Shown: one piece after another, positions 1 to 9,145 of the stretch
Layout: each line of letters opens with the position of its first letter
How positions within the stretch are numbered: position 1 is the first letter of the stretch
From: Flammeovirgaceae bacterium UBA2338
GTDB lineage: Bacteria > Bacteroidota > Bacteroidia > Cytophagales > Cyclobacteriaceae
NCBI GenBank assembly: GCA_002344795.1
Contig: DDUM01000020.1
Location: forward strand, 1 to 64,000
Direction of reading: 5' to 3'
DNA: 64,000 bases
Translations under genes and position numbers: made by a program
Notes under the pieces: generated by a model
The model's database searches: none
What the model was told of the DNA's origin: nothing
Seen by the model: only the letters and a program-made list of their open reading frames with translations

Positions 1-175
1 ACATTCTCCTTTTACAGTTTCATTTCTTGAAGCTCTGAAGTCTAATGGGGGAGAAGATAGAGTACTCACCTTAAGTGAATTAAAAACATTTATGGAAAGA
101 CTTCGTACCACACCCCGATTTGGAAATTTTGGTGATGATCAGGATGAAAGTGACTTTATATTTATTTCAAAATAG
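1..175 (+). CDS. Caspase-like (peptidase C14 family) protein, C-terminal end only
   Basis: The window opens inside a reading frame that runs from base 2 to a TAG at 173-175, giving 57 residues. The visible tail has a SPFTVSFLEALK stretch, a LTLSELKTFMERL helix, and then TPRFGNFGDDQDESDFIFI. This resembles the last segment of bacterial caspase-family proteins, where a TP-x-[FY]-G stretch is followed by an acidic turn and a hydrophobic FxF strand. The catalytic His/Cys dyad would lie upstream of the window and cannot be checked. The gene is convergent with the response regulator that follows, so no operon link is implied. Only the 3' end is present and the family call is tentative. Confidence 0.45.
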   Translation, partial: HSPFTVSFLEALKSNGGEDRVLTLSELKTFMERLRTTPRFGNFGDDQDESDFIFISK

Positions 176-339
176 CAACATCATTTTTTTTTCTGATATT
201 TTTTTGGTAAGGAGGTCTACTATTACTTTACTTTGGCGCCTACTCGTTGTTTCCAAAACCAGGCGGATCTGACACATCAAAGAGAAATTATTGTGCAAAA
301 ATTATAGTTGATAATGAGAGCAACTGGCTAGAAGAAAAA

Positions 340-1101
340 TTACAATGACCCTAATTTCCTTAATAATTCGTCATGCCTTTTTTTACTGGTAGGAACAAAT
401 ACTCCTTTAACCCATACCCCATTTTCTTCAATTTTATCAATATTATTTAAATGCACCACATAACTCCGATGCACCCGAAGGAATTCAGGACGATTGAGTC
501 GGTCCAGCACCGTGTGAAGATTCAAGGCCAAAGTAAATTCTCGCTCCTCCGTAAATAGCCGACAGTAACTCCCCTCCGCTTTGATATAGCATACATCTTT
601 GAATTTTACCTTATCAAATCCCTTCCCGATTTTGATAAAAATTGATCCATTGAACAGGTACTGGTCTGGCTTTTTCTTGTCTTGGGTATCTTTACCCACC
701 AATTCATCAGCGTTCATCAGAGCCATTCTTGCGTAGTTGTAAATAGCCAACTCCATCGCAGAATGAAGATTGCTAAAATTAAATGGCTTGATGATATAAG
801 CATCGGGCGCAGTCTCTCTTGCGCTTTCAAATGTTTTTGCATCGGAATGTGCCGTGACATAAATGATGGGGATATGCACAATTTTTCGAATGGCTATTGC
901 CGTTTCAATTCCGCTCATCCCACTTCCCAGATTAATATCTAGTAACACAATGTCTGGCACATTTTTTTTCAACAACTCCAGTGCTTCCTCCCCGCTTTTG
1001 GCCATTTCATTTACTGCGTAGCCCAGTTTAATCAGGTTCCGCCTGATGTCTTCCGCAACAATGAATTCATCTTCAACTATAAGCACTTGAACTTTATTCA
1101 T
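340..1101 (-). CDS. LytTR-family response regulator
   Basis: A 253-residue two-domain regulator. Residues 4-125 form a receiver domain with acidic pocket E10/D11/E12, phosphoacceptor D55 in IVLLDINL, T83 and K105. Residues about 155-250 form a LytTR DNA-binding domain with the signature FLRVHRSYVVHLNNI at 207-221. It is expected to bind promoter repeats when phosphorylated. Its ATG overlaps by one base the TAA of the upstream histidine kinase gene (TAATG), so the two are translationally coupled and form a cognate pair. Its target genes cannot be told from the window. Length and domain order are usual for the family. Confidence 0.93.
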   Translation of the reverse strand: MNKVQVLIVEDEFIVAEDIRRNLIKLGYAVNEMAKSGEEALELLKKNVPDIVLLDINLGSGMSGIETAIAIRKIVHIPIIYVTAHSDAKTFESARETAPDAYIIKPFNFSNLHSAMELAIYNYARMALMNADELVGKDTQDKKKPDQYLFNGSIFIKIGKGFDKVKFKDVCYIKAEGSYCRLFTEEREFTLALNLHTVLDRLNRPEFLRVHRSYVVHLNNIDKIEENGVWVKGVFVPTSKKRHDELLRKLGSL

Positions 1102-3305
1102 TATGCAGCAATTTTGAATTTCGTGAGTCTAACCGAAACCACCAGGCCATTATTTTGAATGAACTCTATGGTACCCCCCATTTGTTGGGCCAACTCGCGA
1201 ACAAGTTTGAGGCCAAATGAACCTTGATTTGATGTGGTTAAAAATCCTCCTCCGTTGTCGCGTACATCCAAGGCCAGCAGGTTTCCTTCTTCTATATATA
1301 GGCTTATCCAAATTACAGGATCAGAAATATTTTTGAATGCATGCTTCAAGCTGTTCGTCACCAATTCATTAATTATCAATCCAATGTGAATGGCTGTATC
1401 AACGTCCACAGAGATTTCTTTCGCGCTAATATTGACTTTCAGTTCATTATCTGTAAATCCAAATGACTCAACTAGTTTTTCGCTCATCATTCGGATGTAT
1501 TCATCCATTTGGATGAATGCAAAATTCTCTGATCGGTAAATATTTTCATGGATGAGTCCCATGGCCTGCACCCTGCTTTGTCCCTCTAATACAGCCATAC
1601 GCGCATTCACATCCATTACCTGATCAGATTGAATGCTTAACAAACTTGATATGATCTGCAAATTGTTCTTCACCCGATGATGCACCTCGCTGAGAAGCAT
1701 TTCAATTTTATGTTTCTGCTCTACCAGAATCTTGTTGGCCCTGATTTTTTGGCGATAGCGTAAGTAGGTCGAGAAGGCAAGGAGCATCAATAAGAATAGA
1801 ACTACGACAAATCCAATTATTAACTGATCCTTATTCTTTATGGAGGCTTCATGAAGTTCCTTTTCCTGTTCAAGAATTTCAATGTCCTTAGTTTTCTTAT
1901 CTAGCTCAAATTGAACCTGCATTTTAGCAAACTGAAAATCAGCTTCGCCAGCTGTAAGTGAGTCGGAGATCCGTTTGGCTTTTTCAAAAAGACCAAGCGC
2001 TTCACTGTAGTTGCCAAGTGAACGCATTATCTCAGATTTTAAATTCAGTGCATCCTTGAGTTGTTTCCTTGAGTTAATTTGATAGGCCAACCTCAAACTC
2101 GTTTCGCAATAATCCAATGCCTTGTTCCAATTCCTAGTCTTCATGTAGACTTCAACCATTTTCAATTGCGTGAGTACCACATCAAGCTTATTGCCCATGT
2201 CTGAGGTCATCTTCAAACCAATTTTCAATTCTCTCAATGCATTTTCGTAATCACCTTTTTTTTCCAAACTTTCACCAAGCCCTGTGTGTAAGGCCAACAA
2301 AGTAATCTGGGTTCCCTTTTCTTCGGCTACTCTAATTCCTTGTACGAATTGGTAGATTGCCGAATCTACCATGTTTAGTTTTAGATATGCATTGCCAAGG
2401 CCATAAAAATTAGGCATCCATTCAAATCTTTCATAATAGGCGTTAGCTTTTTTTAAAAAAAGTAATACCTTTTCATAGTCCCCCAACTCTCTGTAAGAAT
2501 CAGCGATGTTTAAATAGGTAAAAAGGACATCGATTTCTTTTCCATTGATTAAAAGTTTCTCGATTGCTTTTAATTGGAGTTCCAATTCCACTTGAAAATA
2601 CTCTTTCGACCTAAAAAATGGAGTGGATTGAAGCAGGTTGTAGGTACGTCCCTGGTATCCTTCAAATGATTGTCTAATCTTTGCAAAATCATATAAATAA
2701 GTAGCCGCCTTTCCGTAGTCTCCCATTTTATTATACACAAGCGCAATTTGATTCAATGAAGATGCTATTTGACGTTCTGTTCCATACCTCTTAAATATCT
2801 CATATGACAACTGATGAAATTTTATTGCATCGAGATAGTCAGCTTGATAATAGTAGCAAAGTGCAATCTTTTGATAGTTGTTCGCAATACCTAACCTATC
2901 ACCGGTTTGCTTTCGAAGGCTAATTGATTCATTGTTTAGCTTTATTGAATTAGAATACTCCCCATTGTACCAATGAACCAAAGCCCGGTGACTCCTTGCA
3001 TCCGCATCCTTACTCTTGCCTCCAACTGAGCTTCCAATTTCGACTGCTTGATTAGCATATTCAACGGCTCGCCTGAAGTCTACCCTGATGTACCAATCAG
3101 AAAGGGCAATAAGCAACTCAATACTGTCATTGGGGCTATTGGCTGTTTGAAGGGCTTTAACGAGGCTATCTTTTTTTTGAATTTGACAATAGGCCTCATT
3201 GCCACCGAGGGTCAAAATATAGAGTATTGAACTGACAATGGCTAGAAATACCCTATTAAGTAATATTGAGCCACAAACCTTGAAATAGTTAAATAGGATT
3301 CCCAT
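1101..3305 (-). CDS. TPR-containing sensor histidine kinase (HisKA_2 type)
   Basis: A 734-residue membrane kinase. The N-terminus has a hydrophobic signal or anchor segment (about residues 14-34). A long periplasmic array of tetratricopeptide-like helices covers about 45-450, followed by a short coiled coil (450-490) and one transmembrane helix at about 495-515. The cytoplasmic part has a HisKA_2 dimerisation box, EVHHRVKNNLQII (540-552, probable phospho-His 543). It ends in a HATPase_c domain with N-box NELVTNSLKHA (646-656) and G-box DNGGG (683-687). Such TPR kinases usually partner LytTR regulators in Bacteroidota, and the adjacent overlapping regulator gene fits. No ligand-binding domain other than the TPRs is visible, so the signal is unknown. 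Confidence 0.92.
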   Translation of the reverse strand: MGILFNYFKVCGSILLNRVFLAIVSSILYILTLGGNEAYCQIQKKDSLVKALQTANSPNDSIELLIALSDWYIRVDFRRAVEYANQAVEIGSSVGGKSKDADARSHRALVHWYNGEYSNSIKLNNESISLRKQTGDRLGIANNYQKIALCYYYQADYLDAIKFHQLSYEIFKRYGTERQIASSLNQIALVYNKMGDYGKAATYLYDFAKIRQSFEGYQGRTYNLLQSTPFFRSKEYFQVELELQLKAIEKLLINGKEIDVLFTYLNIADSYRELGDYEKVLLFLKKANAYYERFEWMPNFYGLGNAYLKLNMVDSAIYQFVQGIRVAEEKGTQITLLALHTGLGESLEKKGDYENALRELKIGLKMTSDMGNKLDVVLTQLKMVEVYMKTRNWNKALDYCETSLRLAYQINSRKQLKDALNLKSEIMRSLGNYSEALGLFEKAKRISDSLTAGEADFQFAKMQVQFELDKKTKDIEILEQEKELHEASIKNKDQLIIGFVVVLFLLMLLAFSTYLRYRQKIRANKILVEQKHKIEMLLSEVHHRVKNNLQIISSLLSIQSDQVMDVNARMAVLEGQSRVQAMGLIHENIYRSENFAFIQMDEYIRMMSEKLVESFGFTDNELKVNISAKEISVDVDTAIHIGLIINELVTNSLKHAFKNISDPVIWISLYIEEGNLLALDVRDNGGGFLTTSNQGSFGLKLVRELAQQMGGTIEFIQNNGLVVSVRLTKFKIAA

Positions 3306-3677
3306 ATTAATTGAGAAAAATCCATGTCTGTTAATTAATCGAACCTTACCAAGTTACCATTTAATACGAATTTTTAAAATAAGAACCCTCAGAAATACAA
3401 CAACAAATAAGCCGTAGATACAGATGATGGTAGTCTCAAGCAGAATCAGGCAATCATTTTTCAAACTTATTGTGTTTATCTCCTTATTCCATTCAGATAT
3501 AAACGAAGCCTTATTTATAAGGTGTCCTTTCAGCCTTGATAATACTTGGCTACAAAAAAAACAATATCAGCCGCGTTGATATGCGCGGTAGCTATCTATA
3601 GATTTACCTTGCCGAGGCTAGTTTGAGGATTTGTAGCTCCGGTGTAGTAATGGTAAGTTTCATTTGATCTTTCAACC
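3306..3677. other. Intergenic region without a convincing gene
   Basis: About 370 bases between the start of the kinase gene and the end of the lipoprotein gene, both on the minus strand. It should hold the promoter of the kinase gene, but I found no clear TAnnTTTG box. The only structure noted is a weak terminator-like inverted repeat at 3553-3588. The short plus-strand reading frame that begins inside it is a shadow of the lipoprotein gene. Confidence 0.6.
3553..3588 (-). terminator. Possible weak terminator downstream of the lipoprotein gene
   Basis: Read on the minus strand, two overlapping small inverted repeats (CCGCG/CGCGG and ATATCA/TGATAT) are followed closely by a run of eight T. 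It lies about 90 bases beyond the stop of the lipoprotein gene. The stems are only five to six base pairs, so the call is weak. Confidence 0.3.
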
Positions 3678-4136
3678 TTATCTTATCCTTCTAAACCTGA
3701 ACTTGTGTTTTCCTTTTCTTGACAATACCCGACCACCTTCTGTATCCAGGGTAGTCTTATCCCATTCCAATGAAATTGCCAGTTCATCAGCAACAATACT
3801 TTCGATTAGTACCTCTACCCCATCATCTCTTGTGAATGAAGTTGCCTCTGCTGTGGTAAATGCCCATGTACCTGTTGATGGCCATACTAATCCACCATTT
3901 GTTGTTGTAAAAGAGGTTGCGCCAAACTTAATCGACAAATCACTAAATGATCCGCTTTCGTCTACATCGTCTATAGTTACACTCTCCATTCCCCAGGAAT
4001 CACCGCCTGCTATCAATTGGGCGGTGACTTGCTCTTGAGCCGTTAGTTCAGTTTCTGATTTACAGGAGTCGATCATTGGTATCAACAGGAAAGCGATTCC
4101 TAACAATAAATAATGTAAATGCTTTTGCGTTTTCAT
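3678..4136 (-). CDS. Small putative lipoprotein of unknown function
   Basis: A 152-residue protein with a short basic N-terminus, a hydrophobic core (LLLGIAFLLIP) and a lipobox-like MIDSC placing the lipidated Cys at residue 25. The mature part is rich in beta-prone segments (GGDSWGMESVTIDDVD, SFTTTNGGLVWPSTGTWAF), loosely reminiscent of small lipocalin-like Bacteroidota lipoproteins. No family could be assigned. It ends in a very basic RKGKHKFRFRRIR tail. It starts 4 bases after the stop of the large T9SS protein gene, so the two are almost certainly cotranscribed. A role at the outer membrane alongside that protein is an inference from position only. Confidence 0.75.
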   Translation of the reverse strand: MKTQKHLHYLLLGIAFLLIPMIDSCKSETELTAQEQVTAQLIAGGDSWGMESVTIDDVDESGSFSDLSIKFGATSFTTTNGGLVWPSTGTWAFTTAEATSFTRDDGVEVLIESIVADELAISLEWDKTTLDTEGGRVLSRKGKHKFRFRRIR

Positions 4137-4140
4137 AAAT

Positions 4141-7100
4141 CTATTCTTTTATAAACTGACGGTTTACAATTCTTTTACCCTGTGCAACTTTTAATAAATA
4201 TTTACCAGTTGCATACTGCTGAACATCCACTTCCTCTACATCTCCTGAACGTACTTGCCTAATCAAGAGCAACCTTCCACTTTGGTCGTAAATACCCATC
4301 TCAATAGATGCAGATTTTGAAAAGCCTTGAATACTTACAAACAAGCGGTCGCGCACCGGGTTGGGATATACCAGTAGGTTATCATTGCCGTTGTCTTGAT
4401 CCGTATCCCCGGTAATTATAAATACCTTAACCTCCGATAACTCGCTTACGCAATCATCTGCGCTTATCTGAACAGCATATTGACCTTGCCCAGTGATATT
4501 AAACGATTGATCTATTGCTCCTGTAATAGCACTTCCATTTAAAAACCATTGGTTGCCCTCTGCACTGCTGGAAGTAAGGGTAGGCGCTGCTGTGTTTCTA
4601 CCTGTGATCGATATGGTTGGCTTCATAGGGTTGACACAAAAACTTTGAGTTACTTCATCAGCCGGATTATAACTATCGTTGCCCGGTTGATTGGCAGAAA
4701 TATTCACCCTGCCTGCACTCACCAATGTTACCAGGTTGGAATTGATTTGAACTTTATCTGAGGTGGAGGAGAACGTAACGTCTAGCCCTGAGCTACTGGA
4801 TGCATTTAGCGCAAACGATCCGTCACCTAAAGTATGATCAATCGGCTGGTTAAAGCTGATGGTTTGATCTACTTTGTCAACGTTGCCATCACAGTCATTG
4901 TCTTTACCATCTGGCAGTGAAGGTGCCCCGGGGTATACATCGGCATCCCCATCATTACAATCATCATTGGTTGTTGATTCTCCAACACCTGGAGTTGAGT
5001 TGGAGGATATGATAGTGAACACTGAACCATGGTTATCTCCATCTGCATCCACATACCATAAGTAGTTGCCATCACAGTTTGAATCTATGCCTGAGCCTGC
5101 AACATCAACTGCCCCTGGGTTAATCGAGGCACTGGCGTCATCGCAATCATCTGCTGTGACAGATTCACCTGCTCCTGGACTTGCGTTGGTGGAAGAAACT
5201 GTAGCGGTTGAACCGTAAGTGTCTCCATCCGCATCAACATACCATAAGTAGTTGCCATCACAGTTTGAATCTATGCCTGAGCCTGCAACATCAACTGCCC
5301 CTGGGTTAATCGAGGCACTGGCGTCATCGCAATCATCTGCTGTGGCATATTCACCTGCTCCAGGGCTTGCGTTGGTGGAGGAAACTGTAGCGATTGAGCC
5401 ATAAGTGTCTCCGTCCGCATCAACAAACCATAAATAATTACCATCACAGTTTGAATCTATGCCTGAGCCTGCAACATCAACTGCCCCTGGGTTAATTGAG
5501 GCACTGGCATCATCACAATCATCATTAGTAGCAGATTCACCTGCTCCAGGGCTTGCGTTGGTGGAGGAAACTGTAGCGATTGAGCCATAAGTGTCTCCGT
5601 CCGCATCAACAAACCATAAATAATTACCATCACAGTTCGCATCTATCCCTGTGCCGGCTACATCCGTACCTGCTGGATTTGTTGTTGCTACCAGGTCATC
5701 ACAATCATCTCCAGTAGCGGATTCACCAACTCCTGGACTTGTGTTAGTGGAAGAAACTGTAGCCGTTGAGCCATAGCCATCACCGTCACTATCTATGTAC
5801 CATAGGTATTGCCCATCACAGTTTGCGTCAATACCAGAACCAGCTACATCTGTGGCACCTGGATTAATATTTGCATCCGAGTCATTACAATCTACATCAG
5901 CACAGTAACCATCGCTATCTGCATCTCCGCAAACAGCAACGCATGTTACTCCATCGCCTTGAAACCCTGCGTTGCAGGCACAGGTATAGGAGCCAGCTGT
6001 ATTTTCACAAGTTGCATTTGGCGAGCAGTTACTTAGTCCAAGAGCACATTCATCAATATCTACACATGTTACTCCATCACCTTCAAATCCAGGAGGGCAA
6101 TCACATGCATCTCCTACACCATCGCCATCTGTGTCAGTCTGACCAGGGTTGGCTACGGCAGGACAATTGTCAGAGGCATCGGGTATTCCATCGCTATCTG
6201 TATCGAGTATGTTTACACATCCGGTGACTGGATCACAGTAATCAATCGTATTGGGGTTGCCATCATCGCAAATTATGGGAGAACCAGGTACGCAGTTCCC
6301 GTTAGAATCATAAACATCACCATGGGTACAAGCACTTCCATCATTGCAAGGTGCACCGGGAAATTTATTTGTATCTGTATCATCAAAATCTAAATCATTC
6401 GCTGATTCTCCTGCTCCAGGACTCGTATTAGTCGAGGCTACTGTGGTGGATGATCCATAAGTATCACCATCCGCATCTACATACCATGTATATTGTCCAT
6501 CGCAGTTTGAATCGATGCCACTACCAGGTACATCAGCAACCGGAGTAATAATTACATTCTGATTTTGGGTGTTCATGTTACCGTTACCGTCATCATACGT
6601 CCATATTACAACTGTGGTTCCAGGTGTGGTGATGGGCAAAGTGGCATCATTTGTAACCGTAACAGCACCGGAACAATTATCAGTTGCTATTGGTGGGGTT
6701 AAGCTGGCAACAGAACACTGGGCATTTATATCCGGCAATGTTCCCAGGTCTGGGGTTGGTTTGGTTATGTCAACAATATTTACATTTTGATTTTGGGTTG
6801 ATTTATTGCCAGCAGCATCTTCATATGTCCAGGTTATAACCGTTGTTCCTTGCGTAGTTATGGGAAATGAGGTACTAGCGGTTCCACTTAAAGCACCATC
6901 AACATCATCAGTAGCGGTAGGCGCTGACGGAGTTGCGGAACATTCAGCATTTACGTCAGGTAGACTTGGTAGGATGTCTGGAACGGGAGGAGTTACATCA
7001 GGAAATGGTGTAGTATTCTCATAATAACTAAATACTCCAGAATAATTTCCTGATATAATGTCTAAATCACCATCGTTATCTAAGTCACCAAAGGCATAAT

Positions 7101-8052
7101 TCTCTTGGTAGTCATAACCTGATAATGAAAATGGATCAAATTGAAATGCAGCAAAATTTGGAGTGGAGGATGTACCGGTATTCTCATAATAAACAAAAGT
7201 GCCAGAGTAATGTGATGACATAATATCCAAATCACCATCATTATCTAAATCAACTGCCGATAAACTATTAGGACTATTCACAGCTCCTAATGAAAATGGA
7301 CTTGTTAGAACTGTAGCAAAATTTGGAGAGGAGGATGTACCAGTGTTCTCATAATAATGAAAAAATGTATTTTGAGCCATAAGGTCAAGGTCTCCATCGT
7401 TATCCAAATCTGCAAACTCCATACTATAATTATAGATTGAAGTTCCCCCTAATGAAAAAGGGTTTGTTTGGATAGGGGCAAAATCAGGAGCCGATGCGGT
7501 ACCAATATTTTCATAATATTGAAATGCATTTAATTGACCTGTCATCATATCCAGATCACCATCATTATCCAGGTCAGCAAAGCCTAAATTATTATCGTAA
7601 CCCGGTGAAGTTATTAATGAAAACGGATTTGTTAGTGATGCAGGGAAATTAGGACTAGTTGAGTTTCCTGTATTTTCAAAATAATAAAACTTTCCACTAG
7701 ATCCCACCATGAGATCTAAATCACCATCATTATCTAAATCTTCAAGTGCCGGTTTTAGATATTGTCCAACATAAGGAAGTGAAAACGGGCTTGTTTGCCG
7801 AGGACCAAAAGAAACTTGTGCCTCTGCCACCGATGAGGTAAAGGCCACCATAGCCACAACCGCTCCAACAGCTGTCGCACGCTTAATACTGAGATAAGCA
7901 TTACCTAACCTGGAATACAATCGCTCTATGTGCCTACGCAATACACTTTGGCGGTGATCATTGCGACCGGTAACTTCTAAGCGTTGGAGTTTACGGCAAT
8001 ACTTATTGTACCGCCTTAACATCACGTTGAATATTGCTTTTTGATATCTCAT
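4141..8052 (-). CDS. Very large modular secreted protein with T9SS C-terminal sorting domain
   Basis: About 1,303 residues from the ATG at 8052. An in-frame ATG at 8082 would add ten residues but overlaps the upstream gene by 26 bases. Residue numbers here use the longer form. Order of modules: an unusually long basic N-terminal stretch (11-68) before the hydrophobic signal core (ATAVGAVVAMVAFTSSVAEA, cleavage near 88); five FG-GAP/VCBS-like DLDNDGDLD repeats (90-360); two HYR-like domains (360-515); MopE-like metal-binding repeats (515-575 and about 735-1060); a thrombospondin type 3 stretch (627-660); a calcium-binding EGF-like domain starting DIDEC (676-714); an MBG-like and an Ig-like domain; and a type A sorting domain beginning VYPNPVRDRLFVS. 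The protein is expected to be exported by Sec, then moved to the surface by T9SS. The Asp-rich modules suggest calcium or metal binding. It is cotranscribed with its neighbours on both sides. Confidence 0.88.
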   Translation of the reverse strand: MRYQKAIFNVMLRRYNKYCRKLQRLEVTGRNDHRQSVLRRHIERLYSRLGNAYLSIKRATAVGAVVAMVAFTSSVAEAQVSFGPRQTSPFSLPYVGQYLKPALEDLDNDGDLDLMVGSSGKFYYFENTGNSTSPNFPASLTNPFSLITSPGYDNNLGFADLDNDGDLDMMTGQLNAFQYYENIGTASAPDFAPIQTNPFSLGGTSIYNYSMEFADLDNDGDLDLMAQNTFFHYYENTGTSSSPNFATVLTSPFSLGAVNSPNSLSAVDLDNDGDLDIMSSHYSGTFVYYENTGTSSTPNFAAFQFDPFSLSGYDYQENYAFGDLDNDGDLDIISGNYSGVFSYYENTTPFPDVTPPVPDILPSLPDVNAECSATPSAPTATDDVDGALSGTASTSFPITTQGTTVITWTYEDAAGNKSTQNQNVNIVDITKPTPDLGTLPDINAQCSVASLTPPIATDNCSGAVTVTNDATLPITTPGTTVVIWTYDDGNGNMNTQNQNVIITPVADVPGSGIDSNCDGQYTWYVDADGDTYGSSTTVASTNTSPGAGESANDLDFDDTDTNKFPGAPCNDGSACTHGDVYDSNGNCVPGSPIICDDGNPNTIDYCDPVTGCVNILDTDSDGIPDASDNCPAVANPGQTDTDGDGVGDACDCPPGFEGDGVTCVDIDECALGLSNCSPNATCENTAGSYTCACNAGFQGDGVTCVAVCGDADSDGYCADVDCNDSDANINPGATDVAGSGIDANCDGQYLWYIDSDGDGYGSTATVSSTNTSPGVGESATGDDCDDLVATTNPAGTDVAGTGIDANCDGNYLWFVDADGDTYGSIATVSSTNASPGAGESATNDDCDDASASINPGAVDVAGSGIDSNCDGNYLWFVDADGDTYGSIATVSSTNASPGAGEYATADDCDDASASINPGAVDVAGSGIDSNCDGNYLWYVDADGDTYGSTATVSSTNASPGAGESVTADDCDDASASINPGAVDVAGSGIDSNCDGNYLWYVDADGDNHGSVFTIISSNSTPGVGESTTNDDCNDGDADVYPGAPSLPDGKDNDCDGNVDKVDQTISFNQPIDHTLGDGSFALNASSSSGLDVTFSSTSDKVQINSNLVTLVSAGRVNISANQPGNDSYNPADEVTQSFCVNPMKPTISITGRNTAAPTLTSSSAEGNQWFLNGSAITGAIDQSFNITGQGQYAVQISADDCVSELSEVKVFIITGDTDQDNGNDNLLVYPNPVRDRLFVSIQGFSKSASIEMGIYDQSGRLLLIRQVRSGDVEEVDVQQYATGKYLLKVAQGKRIVNRQFIKE
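4890..5890 (-). repeat. Tandem 186-bp repeats encoding 62-residue MopE-like modules
   Basis: The anchor CAGTTyG (reading GSGIDSNCDG on the protein) recurs at 5075, 5261, 5447, 5633 and 5819, exactly 186 bases apart. A diverged further copy starts near 4892, 183 bases before the first. The copies between 5075 and 5632 are nearly identical at the nucleotide level, including third positions, which points to recent duplication or gene conversion. Each unit encodes one DDCDDASASINPGAVDVAG-type module plus a YVDADGDTYGS acidic loop. The number of units could vary between strains. Confidence 0.9.
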
Positions 8053-8056
8053 GCTA

Positions 8057-9145
8057 TTATCGATTTGAAAAAGTTTTATCATTCGGGTTGCCCCAGAAGG
8101 TTTTCCCCGGAATGGATAATGAATACTTATGAATAGGGTTAATTGTATTTAGGATATTTGGCCTTATGCTTTCTTGTAATGTTTTTACTTCATAGATTTC
8201 GTCTACACTTGTCTTATATTCAATTTCTCCAACCATTGCCTTGGTGGGGATATGAACAATCTTAATACCTGCTTTGTCGGCTGTTTCTGTGAAGGCTAGT
8301 TTAGCGAATGTAGAAGAGGTTTCACGCAATTTTGACATACCGATGAAGGCATAATCACCAATAATATCAAGGCCTCTACAAAAACCCTCCAAATCTTGTA
8401 TAACTTCAATTTTTTTGTTTTTAACATCAAGCCTAACCAATTGCCCTGTAGCCGAAAGCAGGACATAGAGTTCACCTTTATAGAAAATAGGTGAATGAGG
8501 CATTGGCAAACCTTCAAAGATATTTTCGTCAGTACTTAAATCAATGAGCACTCCCCCCTCCATTATAGAATCTCTCCAACCTTGTGGAGTATCTGATGTA
8601 CCCAATGCTGTAACATATAAGGGATTTCCATCTTGCATTACTAAACCATTGAGATGACACCTGTCTTCGGAAACCAACTCGCTAATAAATTTGGGTTTCC
8701 ATTTAGGAATAAAATTATGATTCCCGTTAATTAAGCATACACAAGAAAAAGATGTATTTACCGCCCAAATGCCTTTGTTGCCAAAGGAAATATCATGCAT
8801 ATCAACATGCCCTGTATAGTAGGTCATTCTAGGCAGAAAGAGGCTGTCATAGGTGTGCATTTTGTTAGGATAATGCGTAGCCAAATCCTGAGAATTTTCG
8901 AATACAATAACTTCATCCTTACAGGCAAGAATGAGTTTATCATCATGTACATCAAAACCCATTGGCTTATCAAAAGATCTTGGTAAGGTAATTAGGCTGT
9001 TTTCGTCCTTAGGACTAATCATCACCAATTTTCCAGCTTGATATGTACTGATAACAATTGAGCAATTAAGCTTAAGCAGTAACTCTGGAATTTGGGGTGA
9101 GTAGTTACAGCTAAAAGGAGCATCTGGTTGTAAAGTAGTATTCAA
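8057..9145 (-). CDS. TIGR03032 family protein (DUF4915-like), function unknown
   Basis: A 362-residue protein without signal peptide or membrane segment. It carries features I associate with the TIGR03032 family: ISTYQAGKL near residue 35, GHVDMHDI, DRCHLNGL, the ALGTSDTPQGWR stretch, GLPMPHSP and GFCRGLDI. The regularly spaced strand-turn segments suggest a beta-propeller-like fold (inference). The start is a TTG at 9143-9145. No internal ATG occurs before the conserved STYQAGKL motif, so a later start would truncate the family core. The gene is first in a three-gene unit with the large T9SS protein and the small lipoprotein. The biochemical role of the family is not known to me. Confidence 0.8.
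   Translation of the reverse strand: MNTTLQPDAPFSCNYSPQIPELLLKLNCSIVISTYQAGKLVMISPKDENSLITLPRSFDKPMGFDVHDDKLILACKDEVIVFENSQDLATHYPNKMHTYDSLFLPRMTYYTGHVDMHDISFGNKGIWAVNTSFSCVCLINGNHNFIPKWKPKFISELVSEDRCHLNGLVMQDGNPLYVTALGTSDTPQGWRDSIMEGGVLIDLSTDENIFEGLPMPHSPIFYKGELYVLLSATGQLVRLDVKNKKIEVIQDLEGFCRGLDIIGDYAFIGMSKLRETSSTFAKLAFTETADKAGIKIVHIPTKAMVGEIEYKTSVDEIYEVKTLQESIRPNILNTINPIHKYSLSIPGKTFWGNPNDKTFSNR

Noticed and set aside
4890..5890. Regular 186-base repeats suspected as a CRISPR-like array
   Set aside because: The whole unit repeats with no unique spacers, and it is an open coding frame with MopE-type modules.
5871..7024. Several plus-strand reading frames opposite the large T9SS protein gene
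   Set aside because: They are shadows produced by the repetitive Asp-rich coding sequence on the other strand.
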